DNA of 28,682 bases from an uncultured Bacteroidales bacterium (GCA_934726455.1 CAKVDS010000030.1:1-28682); one strand, 5' to 3'. Counted from the stretch's first letter, positions 1 to 8,463 are shown. Made by a program: numbers and translations. The notes: generated by a model from the letters alone, not told the origin.

Positions 1-1
1 A

Positions 2-115
2 CAAAACAGGCTTGAAACGTTAACTCAAGTGGGTGGTTATCGCCGAAATGCCTGGGTGGTCATCACTGAAATCCGCAACGGAACTGGGTATGAAGGGGAA
101 TTCGAAGTCGAATAA
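2..115 (+). CDS. C-terminal 37 codons of an unidentified protein (partial)
   Basis: An open frame enters from the left edge and ends at TAA 113-115. The visible tail reads, in part, LTQVGGYRRNAWVVITEIRN and ends in an acidic GEFEVE. I do not recognise the family. It lies 46 nt upstream of the exporter gene on the same strand, and I see no TTTG/TAnnTTTG promoter between them, so it may be the preceding gene of the peptide-secretion operon. Because only the tail is present, the frame is supported by its length without stops and by the neighbouring gene order, not by homology. Confidence 0.4.
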   Translation, partial: QNRLETLTQVGGYRRNAWVVITEIRNGTGYEGEFEVE

Positions 116-161
116 GAGCTTGTTTTATGTCAGTACAAAGCCTTTTGTTTAGTATAAGATA

Positions 162-1550
162 ATGGGAAGAAATCACATCTTATACCGCCAGCACGATTCG
201 ATGGACTGCGGACCTACATGCCTCAGGATGATTGCAAAATTCTATGGCAAGAACTACAATCTTCAAACTCTTCGTGAGAAATGTCATATCACGCGAGAAG
301 GTGTGTCTATGTTAGGGATAAGCGATGCAGCGGAATCTATCGGTTTTAGAACAACTGGTGTAAAACTGACTTGGAAGCAACTTCGCGAGGAGATGCCCCT
401 ACCTTGTATAGTCCATTGGAACCAAAAACATTTTGTGGTACTCTATGATGTCGACAAGAAAGGAATGGCTACGGTGGCTGACCCCGCATCCGGTCTTCTT
501 AAATATAAAGCGGAAGATTTCCTTAGGTGTTGGCTTCAGTCCGAGAATAAAGAATATGGTCTGGCGCTGATGCTGGAGCCAACACCAGCATTTTATAAAG
601 AAGATGGAGAAGAAGAGTACAAATATGGATTTCTATACATCCTCCAGTACCTTAGGCCCTATCGCTCTTATATCTTCCAACTTCTGTTGGCTATGCTCAC
701 TGCCAGCATTATCAGCCTAATACTTCCGTTCATTACTCAATCGGTGGTAGATACCGGTATCAGCACCGGGAATATGTCCTTTGTTGCGATGCTTCTTATA
801 GCCCAGATTGCGCTTACGATGGGAGGGATGGCCAATAATCTCATAAGAAGTTGGCTGATGCTGCATACAACGTCCAGGCTGAGTATTTCCCTGATATCTG
901 ATTTCCTATGCAAACTGATGAGACTTCCAATTGCCTTCTTCGACAGTAAAATGGTTGGCGACATTATGCAACGGATTGGGGACTACAACCGTATCCAGAC
1001 ATTCCTTACAGGATCTCTTATGAGTATGTTTGTTGCGGTGGTTTCCTTGCTGATTTACGGTATTATTATGGCAGGCTACAATGTTCTCATCTTCGCCGTC
1101 TTCCTTGTTGGCTCTGCCCTCTATATCGGCTGGGTGTTGGCCTTTATGAAACGTCGTAAGAAGCTGGATTATATGCGTTTCCAGCAGGCAGCGGCCAATC
1201 AGTCCAACATTGTGCAGATGATAGGTGGGATGCAGGACATAAAACTGAACAATTGTGAGCGGCGGAAGCGTTGGGATTGGGAGAACATACAAGCCAAATT
1301 ATTCAAAGTCAGCATTAAGAGTCTATCCTTGGGTCAAGTGCAAGAAGTCGGAAGCACCTTTATCGATCAGACAAAGAACATTCTGATTTCGTTCATCGCC
1401 GCAAAATCGGTCATTGACGGCAATATGACCCTTGGAATGATGATGGCTCTGCAGTATGTTATTGGTCAGATTAATGCACCGATAATGCTGATATCGTATT
1501 CAAAAATGTGGATTTCCAGTACGATGGTCCCCACTCAAGCATGGTTCTGA
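162..1550 (+). CDS. C39-peptidase ABC exporter, N-terminal part (frameshifted fragment)
   Basis: This is the front two thirds of a peptidase-containing ABC transporter of the kind that cleaves double-glycine leaders and exports the peptide across the inner membrane. Residues 1-130 are a C39 peptidase with the catalytic Cys16 in DCGPTC, His90 in NQKHFVVLYD and Asp107 in VADPASG. About 165-440 is the membrane domain, with hydrophobic segments near 170-195, 205-225, 283-330 and 395-440. Reading stays normal to NAPI (residue 441) and then leaves frame. The last 21 residues are not family-like and the frame stops at 1548-1550. The ATPase domain follows in another frame (1508-2224), so the usual ~730-residue protein is split. 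Roughly 45 residues that normally link the sixth membrane helix to the ATPase appear to be missing. Assembly error is possible. Confidence 0.85.
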   Translation: MGRNHILYRQHDSMDCGPTCLRMIAKFYGKNYNLQTLREKCHITREGVSMLGISDAAESIGFRTTGVKLTWKQLREEMPLPCIVHWNQKHFVVLYDVDKKGMATVADPASGLLKYKAEDFLRCWLQSENKEYGLALMLEPTPAFYKEDGEEEYKYGFLYILQYLRPYRSYIFQLLLAMLTASIISLILPFITQSVVDTGISTGNMSFVAMLLIAQIALTMGGMANNLIRSWLMLHTTSRLSISLISDFLCKLMRLPIAFFDSKMVGDIMQRIGDYNRIQTFLTGSLMSMFVAVVSLLIYGIIMAGYNVLIFAVFLVGSALYIGWVLAFMKRRKKLDYMRFQQAAANQSNIVQMIGGMQDIKLNNCERRKRWDWENIQAKLFKVSIKSLSLGQVQEVGSTFIDQTKNILISFIAAKSVIDGNMTLGMMMALQYVIGQINAPIMLISYSKMWISSTMVPTQAWF

Positions 1551-2224
1551 ATGATGTTTCGCTGACCATTCCCGCTGGCAAGGTGACTGCCATTGTCGGC
1601 GCCTCAGGTAGTGGGAAAACCACAATGTTGAAGATGATTTTAGGGTTCTATCAGCCCGTTTCTGGGGAAATCTATCTTGGTAAGACACCTCTGAAAAATT
1701 ATAGTGAGAGTTGTTGGCGGCGTGAATGTGGCTGTGTGATGCAGGAAGGCTACATCTTCTCGGATTCAATCGTGAGTAACATCGTTGTTTCGGACGAGAA
1801 TCCAGATATGTCAAAAGTTCATGCCGCTGCCGATATCGCGAACATTGCCGGATGGATAGACAATCTTCCCCTTGGATACAACACCAAGATTGGAGCTGAA
1901 GGCCAAGGCCTGAGCACGGGTCAAAAACAACGGGTGCTCATAGCACGTGCCGCATACAAGAATGCTCGGTATCTCTTTTTTGACGAGGCAACTAACTCTT
2001 TGGATGCAAATAATGAACGCGTGATAATGGAAAATCTGGACAAACTGTTTTATGGGAAGACGGTAGTTGTTGTAGCGCATCGACTTAGTACTGTCAAAAA
2101 CGCTGACAATATAGTGGTACTGGACGGAGGACATATTGTGGAACAGGGAACTCATTCGCGACTGACGGCTATGCGGGGGAAGTATTATGAACTGGTCAAA
2201 AATCAACTTGAACTGGGGCTGTGA
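1508..2224 (+). CDS. ABC exporter ATPase domain, C-terminal part (frameshifted fragment)
   Basis: This is the nucleotide-binding domain belonging to the exporter that starts at 162. It has Walker A GASGSGKT (31-38), Q-loop VMQEGYIF (78-84), signature LSTGQ (135-139), Walker B YLFFDE (155-160) and the switch His191 in VAHRLST, so the ATPase itself looks intact. The only in-frame starts are weak: GTG at 1508 lies inside the conserved strand NADIVFKNVDFQYDG, whose first residues begin at about 1484, and the frame is closed by TAA at 1472-1474. This shows it is the back half of a broken gene rather than an independent ATPase. It could be translated only by re-initiation or frameshifting. The precursor peptide gene follows 80 nt downstream. 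Confidence 0.85.
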   Translation: MDFQYDGPHSSMVLNDVSLTIPAGKVTAIVGASGSGKTTMLKMILGFYQPVSGEIYLGKTPLKNYSESCWRRECGCVMQEGYIFSDSIVSNIVVSDENPDMSKVHAAADIANIAGWIDNLPLGYNTKIGAEGQGLSTGQKQRVLIARAAYKNARYLFFDEATNSLDANNERVIMENLDKLFYGKTVVVVAHRLSTVKNADNIVVLDGGHIVEQGTHSRLTAMRGKYYELVKNQLELGL

Positions 2225-2304
2225 TTTTATATATCCTTGGCCAAGGCGGAGTAATCCCGAAAATCCGTAAAGAGAGTAGGGGAACATATATTAAACCATT
2301 TTAA

Positions 2305-2538
2305 ATGAAATCATTCTTGGAATTAAGAAAGAGAAACATTCTCTCTCTTGAAGTGATGTCCAATATTATCGGTGGATATCACGAACTCGATGCTTATGGG
2401 ACGGGGACATGTGGTTACAGAACCCTCTCTGGGACTGTTGAATGTAATGTTTCAAAGGCGGAAGCGCTGTTTATGATCGAAGAGGGAGGCAGTTGGTGTT
2501 GTGAATCTTGCTATTTAACTTCTTATTGTGGAAGGTAG
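2305..2538 (+). CDS. Double-glycine leader, six-cysteine secreted peptide precursor
   Basis: This 77-residue peptide has an N-terminal leader ending in MSNIIGG (residues 18-24), the cleavage site expected for the C39 exporter encoded just upstream. The predicted mature part is 53 residues, rich in Gly, Ser, Thr and Tyr, with six cysteines at 36, 47, 65, 66, 69 and 75, the last four forming a CC-x2-C-x5-C cluster. An even number of cysteines beside a thioredoxin-like lipoprotein and a VKOR-thioredoxin protein suggests three disulfides. Bacteroidota are known to make GG-leader peptides, including the bacteroidetocin bacteriocins. I see no modifying enzyme (radical SAM or lanthionine synthase) in the window, so an unmodified disulfide-bonded bacteriocin or signalling peptide is the simplest reading. 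The activity is inference. Confidence 0.8.
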   Translation: MKSFLELRKRNILSLEVMSNIIGGYHELDAYGTGTCGYRTLSGTVECNVSKAEALFMIEEGGSWCCESCYLTSYCGR

Positions 2539-2544
2539 CAGTGT

Positions 2545-2566
2545 GGAGGCGAGAGTTCTCGCCTCC
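2545..2566 (+). terminator. Perfect 10-bp hairpin after the precursor gene (attenuator or mRNA stabiliser)
   Basis: The arms GGAGGCGAGA (2545-2554) and TCTCGCCTCC (2557-2566) pair perfectly around a 2-nt gap; a 9-bp stem with an AGTT loop is also possible. No run of T follows, so it is not a classic strong terminator. Its place between the precursor and the folding genes suits partial termination or 3' end protection, which would make peptide mRNA more abundant than downstream mRNA. Confidence 0.6.
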
Positions 2567-2590
2567 ATTAACCTTAATAGAACATAGCGT

Positions 2591-4102
2591 ATGCAGATCT
2601 TTTATTACGGAATCCAATATGTGGCATGTAGAGTCAAGCAACTGATTATTTTTGTTATGGCCTTTTTAGCTGTTTTATCATGCACGGGAAATAAAGCAAG
2701 TAAAAAACCGGAGACAGGGAAAGTCACCGTTATAATAGAGAATTGCCCGGATCAAAGGAATACAACAGAATTTGCCGGACACTTGACTCAAATTGATTAT
2801 TCCACAATCAATTATATAGATACAAGTGGCGTTCTCATTAATTATGATCCCAGTGATACGAAGAAAGACACAATCATTATACCCACATATAATGGATATG
2901 CCGAGATTATGCATCTTTACAAGGCGATAGAGTATGACACATTTCTATTGAAAGACGGTGATACAGTTCGTGTAACATATGATTTGCAAAAACGGCCTCA
3001 TCTAACAAGTTCATTATCGGAACTGTACACATTTATTTACAACTTGCCTTATGCTGTGGATGGAGCGATCCAATCACGGGGGTATCACATAAAAACCATT
3101 CTGACTAACCAACAATTTGTCGGTCCTTATAGATATTATAAGGATGCTGCATTACAGAGGAAATACCCAAGCCTTAAACAGACATTTAAAGAAAGATATG
3201 TGGATCTGGATTCGCTGAAGTTGGTGTATGAGCGCTTTGCCATGTCATTTAACTCTATAGTTGATTCATTGAGTGCATCTTCTTCAATAGAACCTGAATA
3301 CAGCAATTACCTTAAAAAATCTATCTTGCTTTCCGCTCCGGTCTCTCCTCAAGATGTTGTCAGATCAGATAGTCTGATGCATTACATATCAAACCATCTC
3401 ATAGCCCAGAAATATTGTGTGGGTGAGGATGCGATGGTTCTCTTCGATGAAATAACCAAAGACACAAGTATCACGGAATTTGCAAAAAAAGGCTTATTGA
3501 AAAAACTTACCCGCAGGATTGTAAGTGGAGAATCCGGCTGGCATCTTTATCTTGAAGCTGCGGTCAAACGCTATGTTGCCGAATACTATTCCATTACAGG
3601 GGATCCCTCATTTGAGAACACACAAGCAAGTCGTATATCCGATTTTGGAATGTCTTTATATGATGCTTTATTGGAGGATAAAGATGGAAAAGAACTCACT
3701 CTTAAGGAAATCATAGATATGAATAAAGGGAATTGGTTATATGTCGATGTATGGGCGTCTTGGTGTCCTCCTTGTCGCGCGCAGATGCCAAAATCAAATG
3801 AACTTCAACAAAAACTGTCCAATGCCAAAATACGATTTCTTTTTTTGTCAATAGATAAGGATGCTCATGCTTGGCAAGTTGCCGTCAATGAAGAGTCATA
3901 CGCGATGAAGCATACATATAGATTTGTAGATCCGGACAATAATTTTACTAAAGGGCTGCAAATCAAATCTGTGCCTAGATACTTGATTATAAATCCCAAA
4001 GGCGAAATCGTAAACCCCGATGCAGACAGGCCATCATCTCCGAAAATCGAAAATGAGTTAAAAAGACTTTTGGATGAGAAACAGAAAACTGATCAGAGAT
4101 AA
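2591..4102 (+). CDS. TlpA/ResA-like thioredoxin-fold lipoprotein
   Basis: This is a 503-residue predicted lipoprotein. A hydrophobic stretch (17-30) ends in LAVLSC, giving lipid attachment at Cys31. Residues 35-360 form a helical, charged region without a family I can name. About 365-500 is a thioredoxin fold with WASWCPPC (Cys392 and Cys395), as in TlpA/ResA thiol-disulfide oxidoreductases, and a cis-Pro region KSVPRYLII near 465. It probably acts in the periplasm, reducing or isomerising disulfides of the exported six-cysteine peptide. The start at 2591 gives a long leader before the lipobox; a shorter start such as ATG 2657 would leave too short a signal. The next gene overlaps its end by 29 nt, indicating one operon. 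Function is inferred from motif and context. Confidence 0.8.
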   Translation: MQIFYYGIQYVACRVKQLIIFVMAFLAVLSCTGNKASKKPETGKVTVIIENCPDQRNTTEFAGHLTQIDYSTINYIDTSGVLINYDPSDTKKDTIIIPTYNGYAEIMHLYKAIEYDTFLLKDGDTVRVTYDLQKRPHLTSSLSELYTFIYNLPYAVDGAIQSRGYHIKTILTNQQFVGPYRYYKDAALQRKYPSLKQTFKERYVDLDSLKLVYERFAMSFNSIVDSLSASSSIEPEYSNYLKKSILLSAPVSPQDVVRSDSLMHYISNHLIAQKYCVGEDAMVLFDEITKDTSITEFAKKGLLKKLTRRIVSGESGWHLYLEAAVKRYVAEYYSITGDPSFENTQASRISDFGMSLYDALLEDKDGKELTLKEIIDMNKGNWLYVDVWASWCPPCRAQMPKSNELQQKLSNAKIRFLFLSIDKDAHAWQVAVNEESYAMKHTYRFVDPDNNFTKGLQIKSVPRYLIINPKGEIVNPDADRPSSPKIENELKRLLDEKQKTDQR

Positions 4103-5639
4103 TGTTGATACAGTGGTTCGCATACTGTTCAAATATCATAAGCTGAATTATGACGGATATGCAAATCATCTACATCACTCGCACCCTCTATACCCGAGTC
4201 TACAATCGGTTTCATACATTGGTTCTTTATTTGGTCTGGATTATTCTTTAATACAGACGGACTGCGAAGAGATCAATAATCTGCCCACTCCATTTATTAC
4301 TGCGTATGATGGACTTCTCCTTCCTGTCAATAGTATTGACGAAGATGGAACGTTTGTCATAATCAATGAAAAAGGTCAGAAAGAGAAAACCAACTTGAAA
4401 TGCACAGATCCCTATTGGAGAAATACGGCGCTCGTATTTAACAAAGATGGTATAAACCAACGCGATACTTTAGGCCGGAAAACCACGTGGAGGCTGGAAA
4501 GATATTCGCAATATTTTGTTAGTATCATACTCTTCACCTCGTTGGCTTTTGTCCTGTTCCACTATGTAAAACATAGCGGACTGTTCACATGCCTTTTGCT
4601 GGTTACATCTCTATTCGGCGTAGCAATGAGCATTCTGTTTCACGTGCAAAAACTGAATAGAAGCAACCCATTTGTAAATAAACTATGTCATTCCAATAAG
4701 CAGGCTTCGCGACGGGATTGCTCTTCAATCTTAGATTCCAAGGCATCAGAAGTTTTTGGAATCGCTTCTTGGGTTGATGTGGAGTCCATTTATTTTCTGC
4801 TCTTTCTCTGTACCGTTTTAATGTGCCCATCTGGTGCTTGCATGCAATTATTGGCTTTTTTGTCTATTTGTTCGTCGCTGTATATCCCATATTCTTTATT
4901 TTATCAAAAATATGTGGCCCGCAAATGGTGTACATTGTGCCTCATGGTCCAAGCTGTTCTGTTTCTTAATGCCTGTTTCTCTTTTATTTATTTAAAACAT
5001 AATGTGATTGACTTTGAAGTGGTTCCAAAGGCATTATTGCAAATCCTCCTTATTACGATAGTGATTACTTCGATTTACTTTGTGCTTATACCTGCTATAA
5101 AGAAAAGTAGTCTGCAGCGCAAGAGCAATGCCCAATACCGTAGGATATTATTCTCTAAAAGCGGGTTAAATATGCTGGTTTTTAACACGAAAGGATATAG
5201 TTCTCCTCCTGTCTCGAAAATTGACTTGATTGTTAAGGCGGGAACTGATAATGTGTTGTTGGTGGTAAATCCTAATTGCAGCCCGTGCATTAGTAAATTG
5301 AGAAAGGCCCTTGCGATAATTAACAGAAAACGGTATACAAGTTTGTCTGTTGTATTCCTAATTGATGAAAACGATGCAGATGGTATCAATCTTGCCAAAT
5401 ATCTAATAACCGAATCTTTGCAAAAAGATGCCTATCAAGTATTTAAAGCCTATGCCGATTCTTTCCCATCATTCAAGAAGATCACTTTCGATGATCCAAG
5501 TACAGCTGCCAACATTATCAAGACACATAGAGAGTGGTGTCGTGAAAATGGAATCACTTCCACCCCGCAAGTGCTGTTAAATGGGCATTTGCTTTCCAAT
5601 ATATACTCCACCGATGACCTTGACTATTTAATTGATTAG
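4074..5639 (+). CDS. C39-like / VKOR / thioredoxin membrane fusion protein
   Basis: This 521-residue protein has three parts. Residues 1-120 resemble the C39-like fold seen in Bacteroidota peptide clusters but lack the CGxxC catalytic Cys. Residues 140-335 hold several membrane helices of the vitamin K epoxide reductase family, with the loop cysteines Cys205 and Cys216 (RRDCSSIL) and the quinone-side CxxC at 286-289 (KWCTLC). Residues 385-521 form a thioredoxin-like domain with CSPC (402-405). VKOR proteins take electrons from a thioredoxin partner and pass them to quinone, so this is a self-contained disulfide-forming machine in the inner membrane. It overlaps the upstream lipoprotein gene and ends 4 nt before the HlyD frame. 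The likely substrate is the six-cysteine peptide. The C39-like part may bind the leader without cutting it; that is inference. Confidence 0.85.
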   Translation: MRNRKLIRDNVDTVVRILFKYHKLNYDGYANHLHHSHPLYPSLQSVSYIGSLFGLDYSLIQTDCEEINNLPTPFITAYDGLLLPVNSIDEDGTFVIINEKGQKEKTNLKCTDPYWRNTALVFNKDGINQRDTLGRKTTWRLERYSQYFVSIILFTSLAFVLFHYVKHSGLFTCLLLVTSLFGVAMSILFHVQKLNRSNPFVNKLCHSNKQASRRDCSSILDSKASEVFGIASWVDVESIYFLLFLCTVLMCPSGACMQLLAFLSICSSLYIPYSLFYQKYVARKWCTLCLMVQAVLFLNACFSFIYLKHNVIDFEVVPKALLQILLITIVITSIYFVLIPAIKKSSLQRKSNAQYRRILFSKSGLNMLVFNTKGYSSPPVSKIDLIVKAGTDNVLLVVNPNCSPCISKLRKALAIINRKRYTSLSVVFLIDENDADGINLAKYLITESLQKDAYQVFKAYADSFPSFKKITFDDPSTAANIIKTHREWCRENGITSTPQVLLNGHLLSNIYSTDDLDYLID

Positions 5640-5643
5640 ATGA

Positions 5644-6963
5644 GTGAAAGCCAGAATGAGGCTTATGCAAGGACAAGAATACCATAGCGAACCTGTCCAA
5701 GAAATAATGGGTACCAGCCCCTCCTGGATAATCAGGTGGGGTGTAACTGTCATTGCCGTTGTGTTCGCCCTTATAGTAATAGGGTGTTGTATAATAAAAT
5801 ATCCCCAAACTATCGTCTCCACTATTTCAATTATCAACACCAATCCGCCTTCCAGACTTGAGGCCAGATACTCTGGTATTATTGACACGATAGCTGTAGC
5901 AAACGGACAACCTATAAAACAAGGTGGGCTTATAGCGTTGCTGAAAACCCCAGCAGTTTATGATGATGTCGTAGCGGTGAAAGAATTCGTGGAACATGCG
6001 TGTAATGCCTCTCCGCTTGATGTTTGCGTCAGTAAATTATTTGACAGCCCTCTTGCCCTTGGAAGTCTCCAGAATAAGTGGACAGAACTTCGCAGTCTCT
6101 CAAGAGAATATGCGTTATATTACAATCTGGATCAGTTGGGGAAAAGACGCTTGCTTCTTTTCGACCAGATTCAGAAAAACCAAGAATATTACGAAGCCCT
6201 TCTTGAACAGAGAACCTTGGTAGAGAGGGACGCTAAGCTCCAACAACTCTCTATGCAAAGGGATAGTGTCCTTTGGGGAGAAGGACTCACTGCACAAGCG
6301 GAATATGAAGCCAGCCAGCAAGTATACCTGTCTAAACTTAATAGCCTATCCTCTTTCGATGCAAATCTGAAGTTGACGAAACTCAATATGTTAACCCTTG
6401 AACAGGGACTGAACGAATTGGATATCCAACGGCGTTCTGAAGAAGACGAATTCTGCCTCAGATTCTCCCGGGCTACACAAGAGATGCTGGCACAGATTGC
6501 CGACTGGATGGAGACATACGCTATAATCGCGCCTTTTGATGGTACGGTCTCTTTGCAAGACTTTTGGGGCGTTGGGCAGCACGTGGGTGTTGGTGATGTT
6601 CTGGCCAGTGTGGTGCCTAATGTGGGAGCTGAAGTAGAAGGACGGATGAAAGTCTCATCCATCGGTTTTGGACGGGTAGAAAAAGGACAGATTGTCAATG
6701 TGCGATTGAACGGATTTCCTTATATTGAGTTCGGCATCCTGAAAGGAGTGATTTCAAAAATCTCTGCGGTTCCGGAGAAACTGCCGGAAGGGAGTGTGGT
6801 TTATAATGTGGAAGTGTCATTCCCCGAGGGTCTTGTAAGTACTTATCGAAGAACTTTTCCGTTCATTCAAGGCATGGATGGAGAGGCGGAGATTATAACC
6901 CGGGACCAGAGATTGATAGAGCACTTTATTGAGCCGGTCATATCTTTGTTCCGGAATAGGTGA
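5644..6963 (+). CDS. HlyD-family membrane fusion (adaptor) protein
   Basis: This is the periplasmic adaptor that links an inner-membrane ABC exporter to an outer-membrane channel. A short cytoplasmic N-terminus (EPVQEIMG) leads to one membrane helix around residues 27-50, then a beta-barrel/lipoyl half near 60-110, a long helical hairpin (about 110-280) rich in Gln, Leu and Glu, the second lipoyl half at IIAPFDGTV (about 297-305), and a C-terminal barrel with GQIVNVRLNGFPY. The open frame begins at GTG 5644; ATG 5656 or 5665 are more natural starts and lose only a few residues. No TolC-like gene is in the window. It closes the secretion operon and converges with the ATPase gene at 6991. Confidence 0.88.
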   Translation: MKARMRLMQGQEYHSEPVQEIMGTSPSWIIRWGVTVIAVVFALIVIGCCIIKYPQTIVSTISIINTNPPSRLEARYSGIIDTIAVANGQPIKQGGLIALLKTPAVYDDVVAVKEFVEHACNASPLDVCVSKLFDSPLALGSLQNKWTELRSLSREYALYYNLDQLGKRRLLLFDQIQKNQEYYEALLEQRTLVERDAKLQQLSMQRDSVLWGEGLTAQAEYEASQQVYLSKLNSLSSFDANLKLTKLNMLTLEQGLNELDIQRRSEEDEFCLRFSRATQEMLAQIADWMETYAIIAPFDGTVSLQDFWGVGQHVGVGDVLASVVPNVGAEVEGRMKVSSIGFGRVEKGQIVNVRLNGFPYIEFGILKGVISKISAVPEKLPEGSVVYNVEVSFPEGLVSTYRRTFPFIQGMDGEAEIITRDQRLIEHFIEPVISLFRNR

Positions 6964-6990
6964 GAAAGCCAGTTCAGGCGCGTGATCTGG

Positions 6991-8415
6991 TCAGGCGCTG
7001 AAGAGGTCATCGGAGGTTATTATGCTCTGGAAGCGTCCCGAGTATTCGTTCTGCTTGAGGCCGAATGTGGTCACCAGTGTCATGATGGTGGGTTTGCGGG
7101 TCTTTGTTTCTTCGGCAAATGCTGACTGGCGCTCCCTGAGCTTGCGGTCATATTCCTTGTCCACCGTGAATCCGCTTGAGCAGAACTTGCATTCGCAGAG
7201 GTTTATCAGTCTGTCTGCCCTGTCTATCAGCATGTCTATCTGGCTGTCACTGCCGCTCCAGGAATAGGTCTCCGTATGGACACCGGCGATGCCGAGGGCT
7301 TTCTTGATGTTGTCTATGTGCTGGAAGCAGACATTTTCGAACGCGAATCCTCTCCATGAATTGATTGAGGGACTGCTCTGGTTGTGCTGCCAGAATCCAG
7401 GGTCATCAGTCTCTTTGCGGTCGGCAAAGTACTTATAGAACAGGCAGAAATTATCTGACAACCTGTATCTTGTGTTTTTGGCCGGCTCTCCGAAATAGCG
7501 GGATTTGGTGACAAAATCGCTTTCCACCAGAGAAAGCAGCATCTTCGAGAAGGCCCCGCCGTTGCCGATTCCTGTCTTTTTGATGATTTCGTCTCTTGTA
7601 TACCCGATTCTTTTGCCCGAAAGCAGTTTTATTGTTTTTTCAGCATCTTCGGGATTCTTGAATATCGAGGAGAACAGCCGCTCATACTCGTTGGCCAGTT
7701 TGCCTTTTCTGTTGAATATGAGAGAATCTATGTTCTGTGCCAGACTTTTGCCGGGGACGAAGAGGTTGAGGTAATATGGAATCCCTCCGAATACCATGTA
7801 GCTCTGGATGATATCATAGCGGTCATAGACGATTTTGCGGGAACGGAAGAACTCTTCACATTCCCTCAAAGAGAACGGTTTCAGTTTTATCTCTGCGGTG
7901 ACCCGGTCGTAAAGGCCGCCTTTGCCGTTGATGAGCTCATCTGAAATCCATGAGACGGCCGATCCGCACACCACGAGCATTACGTCATCACGTTTGGCAC
8001 ACCAGCCGTTCCAGAAAGCCTCGAACGCGGTCACGAAACCGGACCGTGGTGTGTCCAGCCATGGAAGTTCATCGATGAATATCAGCTGCCTTCTGCCGTC
8101 GGCCCGGCTTTCAAGGAGCTGTTCCAACTGGAAAAAAGCGTCCAGCCAGTTGTCCGGGGTGGCCTTCATGTCCGCTCCGGCCTTTATCATGGAATGGCAG
8201 AAGTTCTGCAGCTGCATCTTCATCAGCTCTTTCCCCTCAATCTCCACAGGAGACAGGGCTGTGTGCGAGAAAGCCATCCTGTCACAAAACAGTTCGTTGA
8301 CGAGGAATGTCTTCCCGACGCGCCGCCTTCCGTACAGTACGACAAACTCAGAGCGGCCATCATTGTAAAGCCTTTCTAATTCAGATATTTCCTCCTTTCT
8401 TCCGATTATGTCCAT
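6991..8415 (-). CDS. AAA ATPase with winged helix and DUF234-type PD-(D/E)XK-like C-terminus
   Basis: This 474-residue protein belongs to the archaeal-type ATPase family (ATPase_2 plus DUF234) common in Bacteroidota. Walker A is GRRRVGKT (29-36), Walker B is LIFIDE (111-116), and a sensor-like CGSAVSW sits at 150-156. Residues 255-310 resemble a winged helix (TRDEIIKKTGIGNGGAFSK). The C-terminus has E360, D394 in QIDMLID and E408-C-K410, spaced like a PD-(D/E)XK nuclease core. The biological role of the family is not established; links to mobile elements or defence are suspected. It starts at ATG 8415, 18 nt from a TATCTTTG promoter element, and palindromic motifs overlap that promoter, suggesting self-regulation. 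It converges on the HlyD gene with 27 nt between. Confidence 0.85.
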   Translation of the reverse strand: MDIIGRKEEISELERLYNDGRSEFVVLYGRRRVGKTFLVNELFCDRMAFSHTALSPVEIEGKELMKMQLQNFCHSMIKAGADMKATPDNWLDAFFQLEQLLESRADGRRQLIFIDELPWLDTPRSGFVTAFEAFWNGWCAKRDDVMLVVCGSAVSWISDELINGKGGLYDRVTAEIKLKPFSLRECEEFFRSRKIVYDRYDIIQSYMVFGGIPYYLNLFVPGKSLAQNIDSLIFNRKGKLANEYERLFSSIFKNPEDAEKTIKLLSGKRIGYTRDEIIKKTGIGNGGAFSKMLLSLVESDFVTKSRYFGEPAKNTRYRLSDNFCLFYKYFADRKETDDPGFWQHNQSSPSINSWRGFAFENVCFQHIDNIKKALGIAGVHTETYSWSGSDSQIDMLIDRADRLINLCECKFCSSGFTVDKEYDRKLRERQSAFAEETKTRKPTIMTLVTTFGLKQNEYSGRFQSIITSDDLFSA

Positions 8416-8432
8416 GGGTGCTTATTTTTCTA

Positions 8433-8463
8433 CAAAGATATAAAAAGTCTTGTTTTAGAAAAA
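8433..8463 (-). promoter_or_regulatory. Promoter of the AAA ATPase gene
   Basis: On the minus strand TATCTTTG (8433-8440) matches the Bacteroidota -7 element TAnnTTTG. The -33 position, 19 bp upstream, is TTTT at 8460-8463, one base from TTTG, and lies inside the first TTTTAGAAAAATA motif. Transcription would start about 10 nt before the ATG at 8415. Confidence 0.6.

Noticed and set aside
2235..2246. CCTTGGCCAAGG palindrome between exporter and precursor
   Set aside because: Only 12 bp, no T-run and not placed at a recognisable promoter; chance is likely.
5640..5684. ATG at 5640 as an alternative start for the HlyD gene
   Set aside because: It is in another frame and stops after 14 codons.
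6974..6998. TCAGGCGC repeated at 6974 and 6991
   Set aside because: An 8-nt direct repeat spanning the ATPase stop; too short to be an attachment site.
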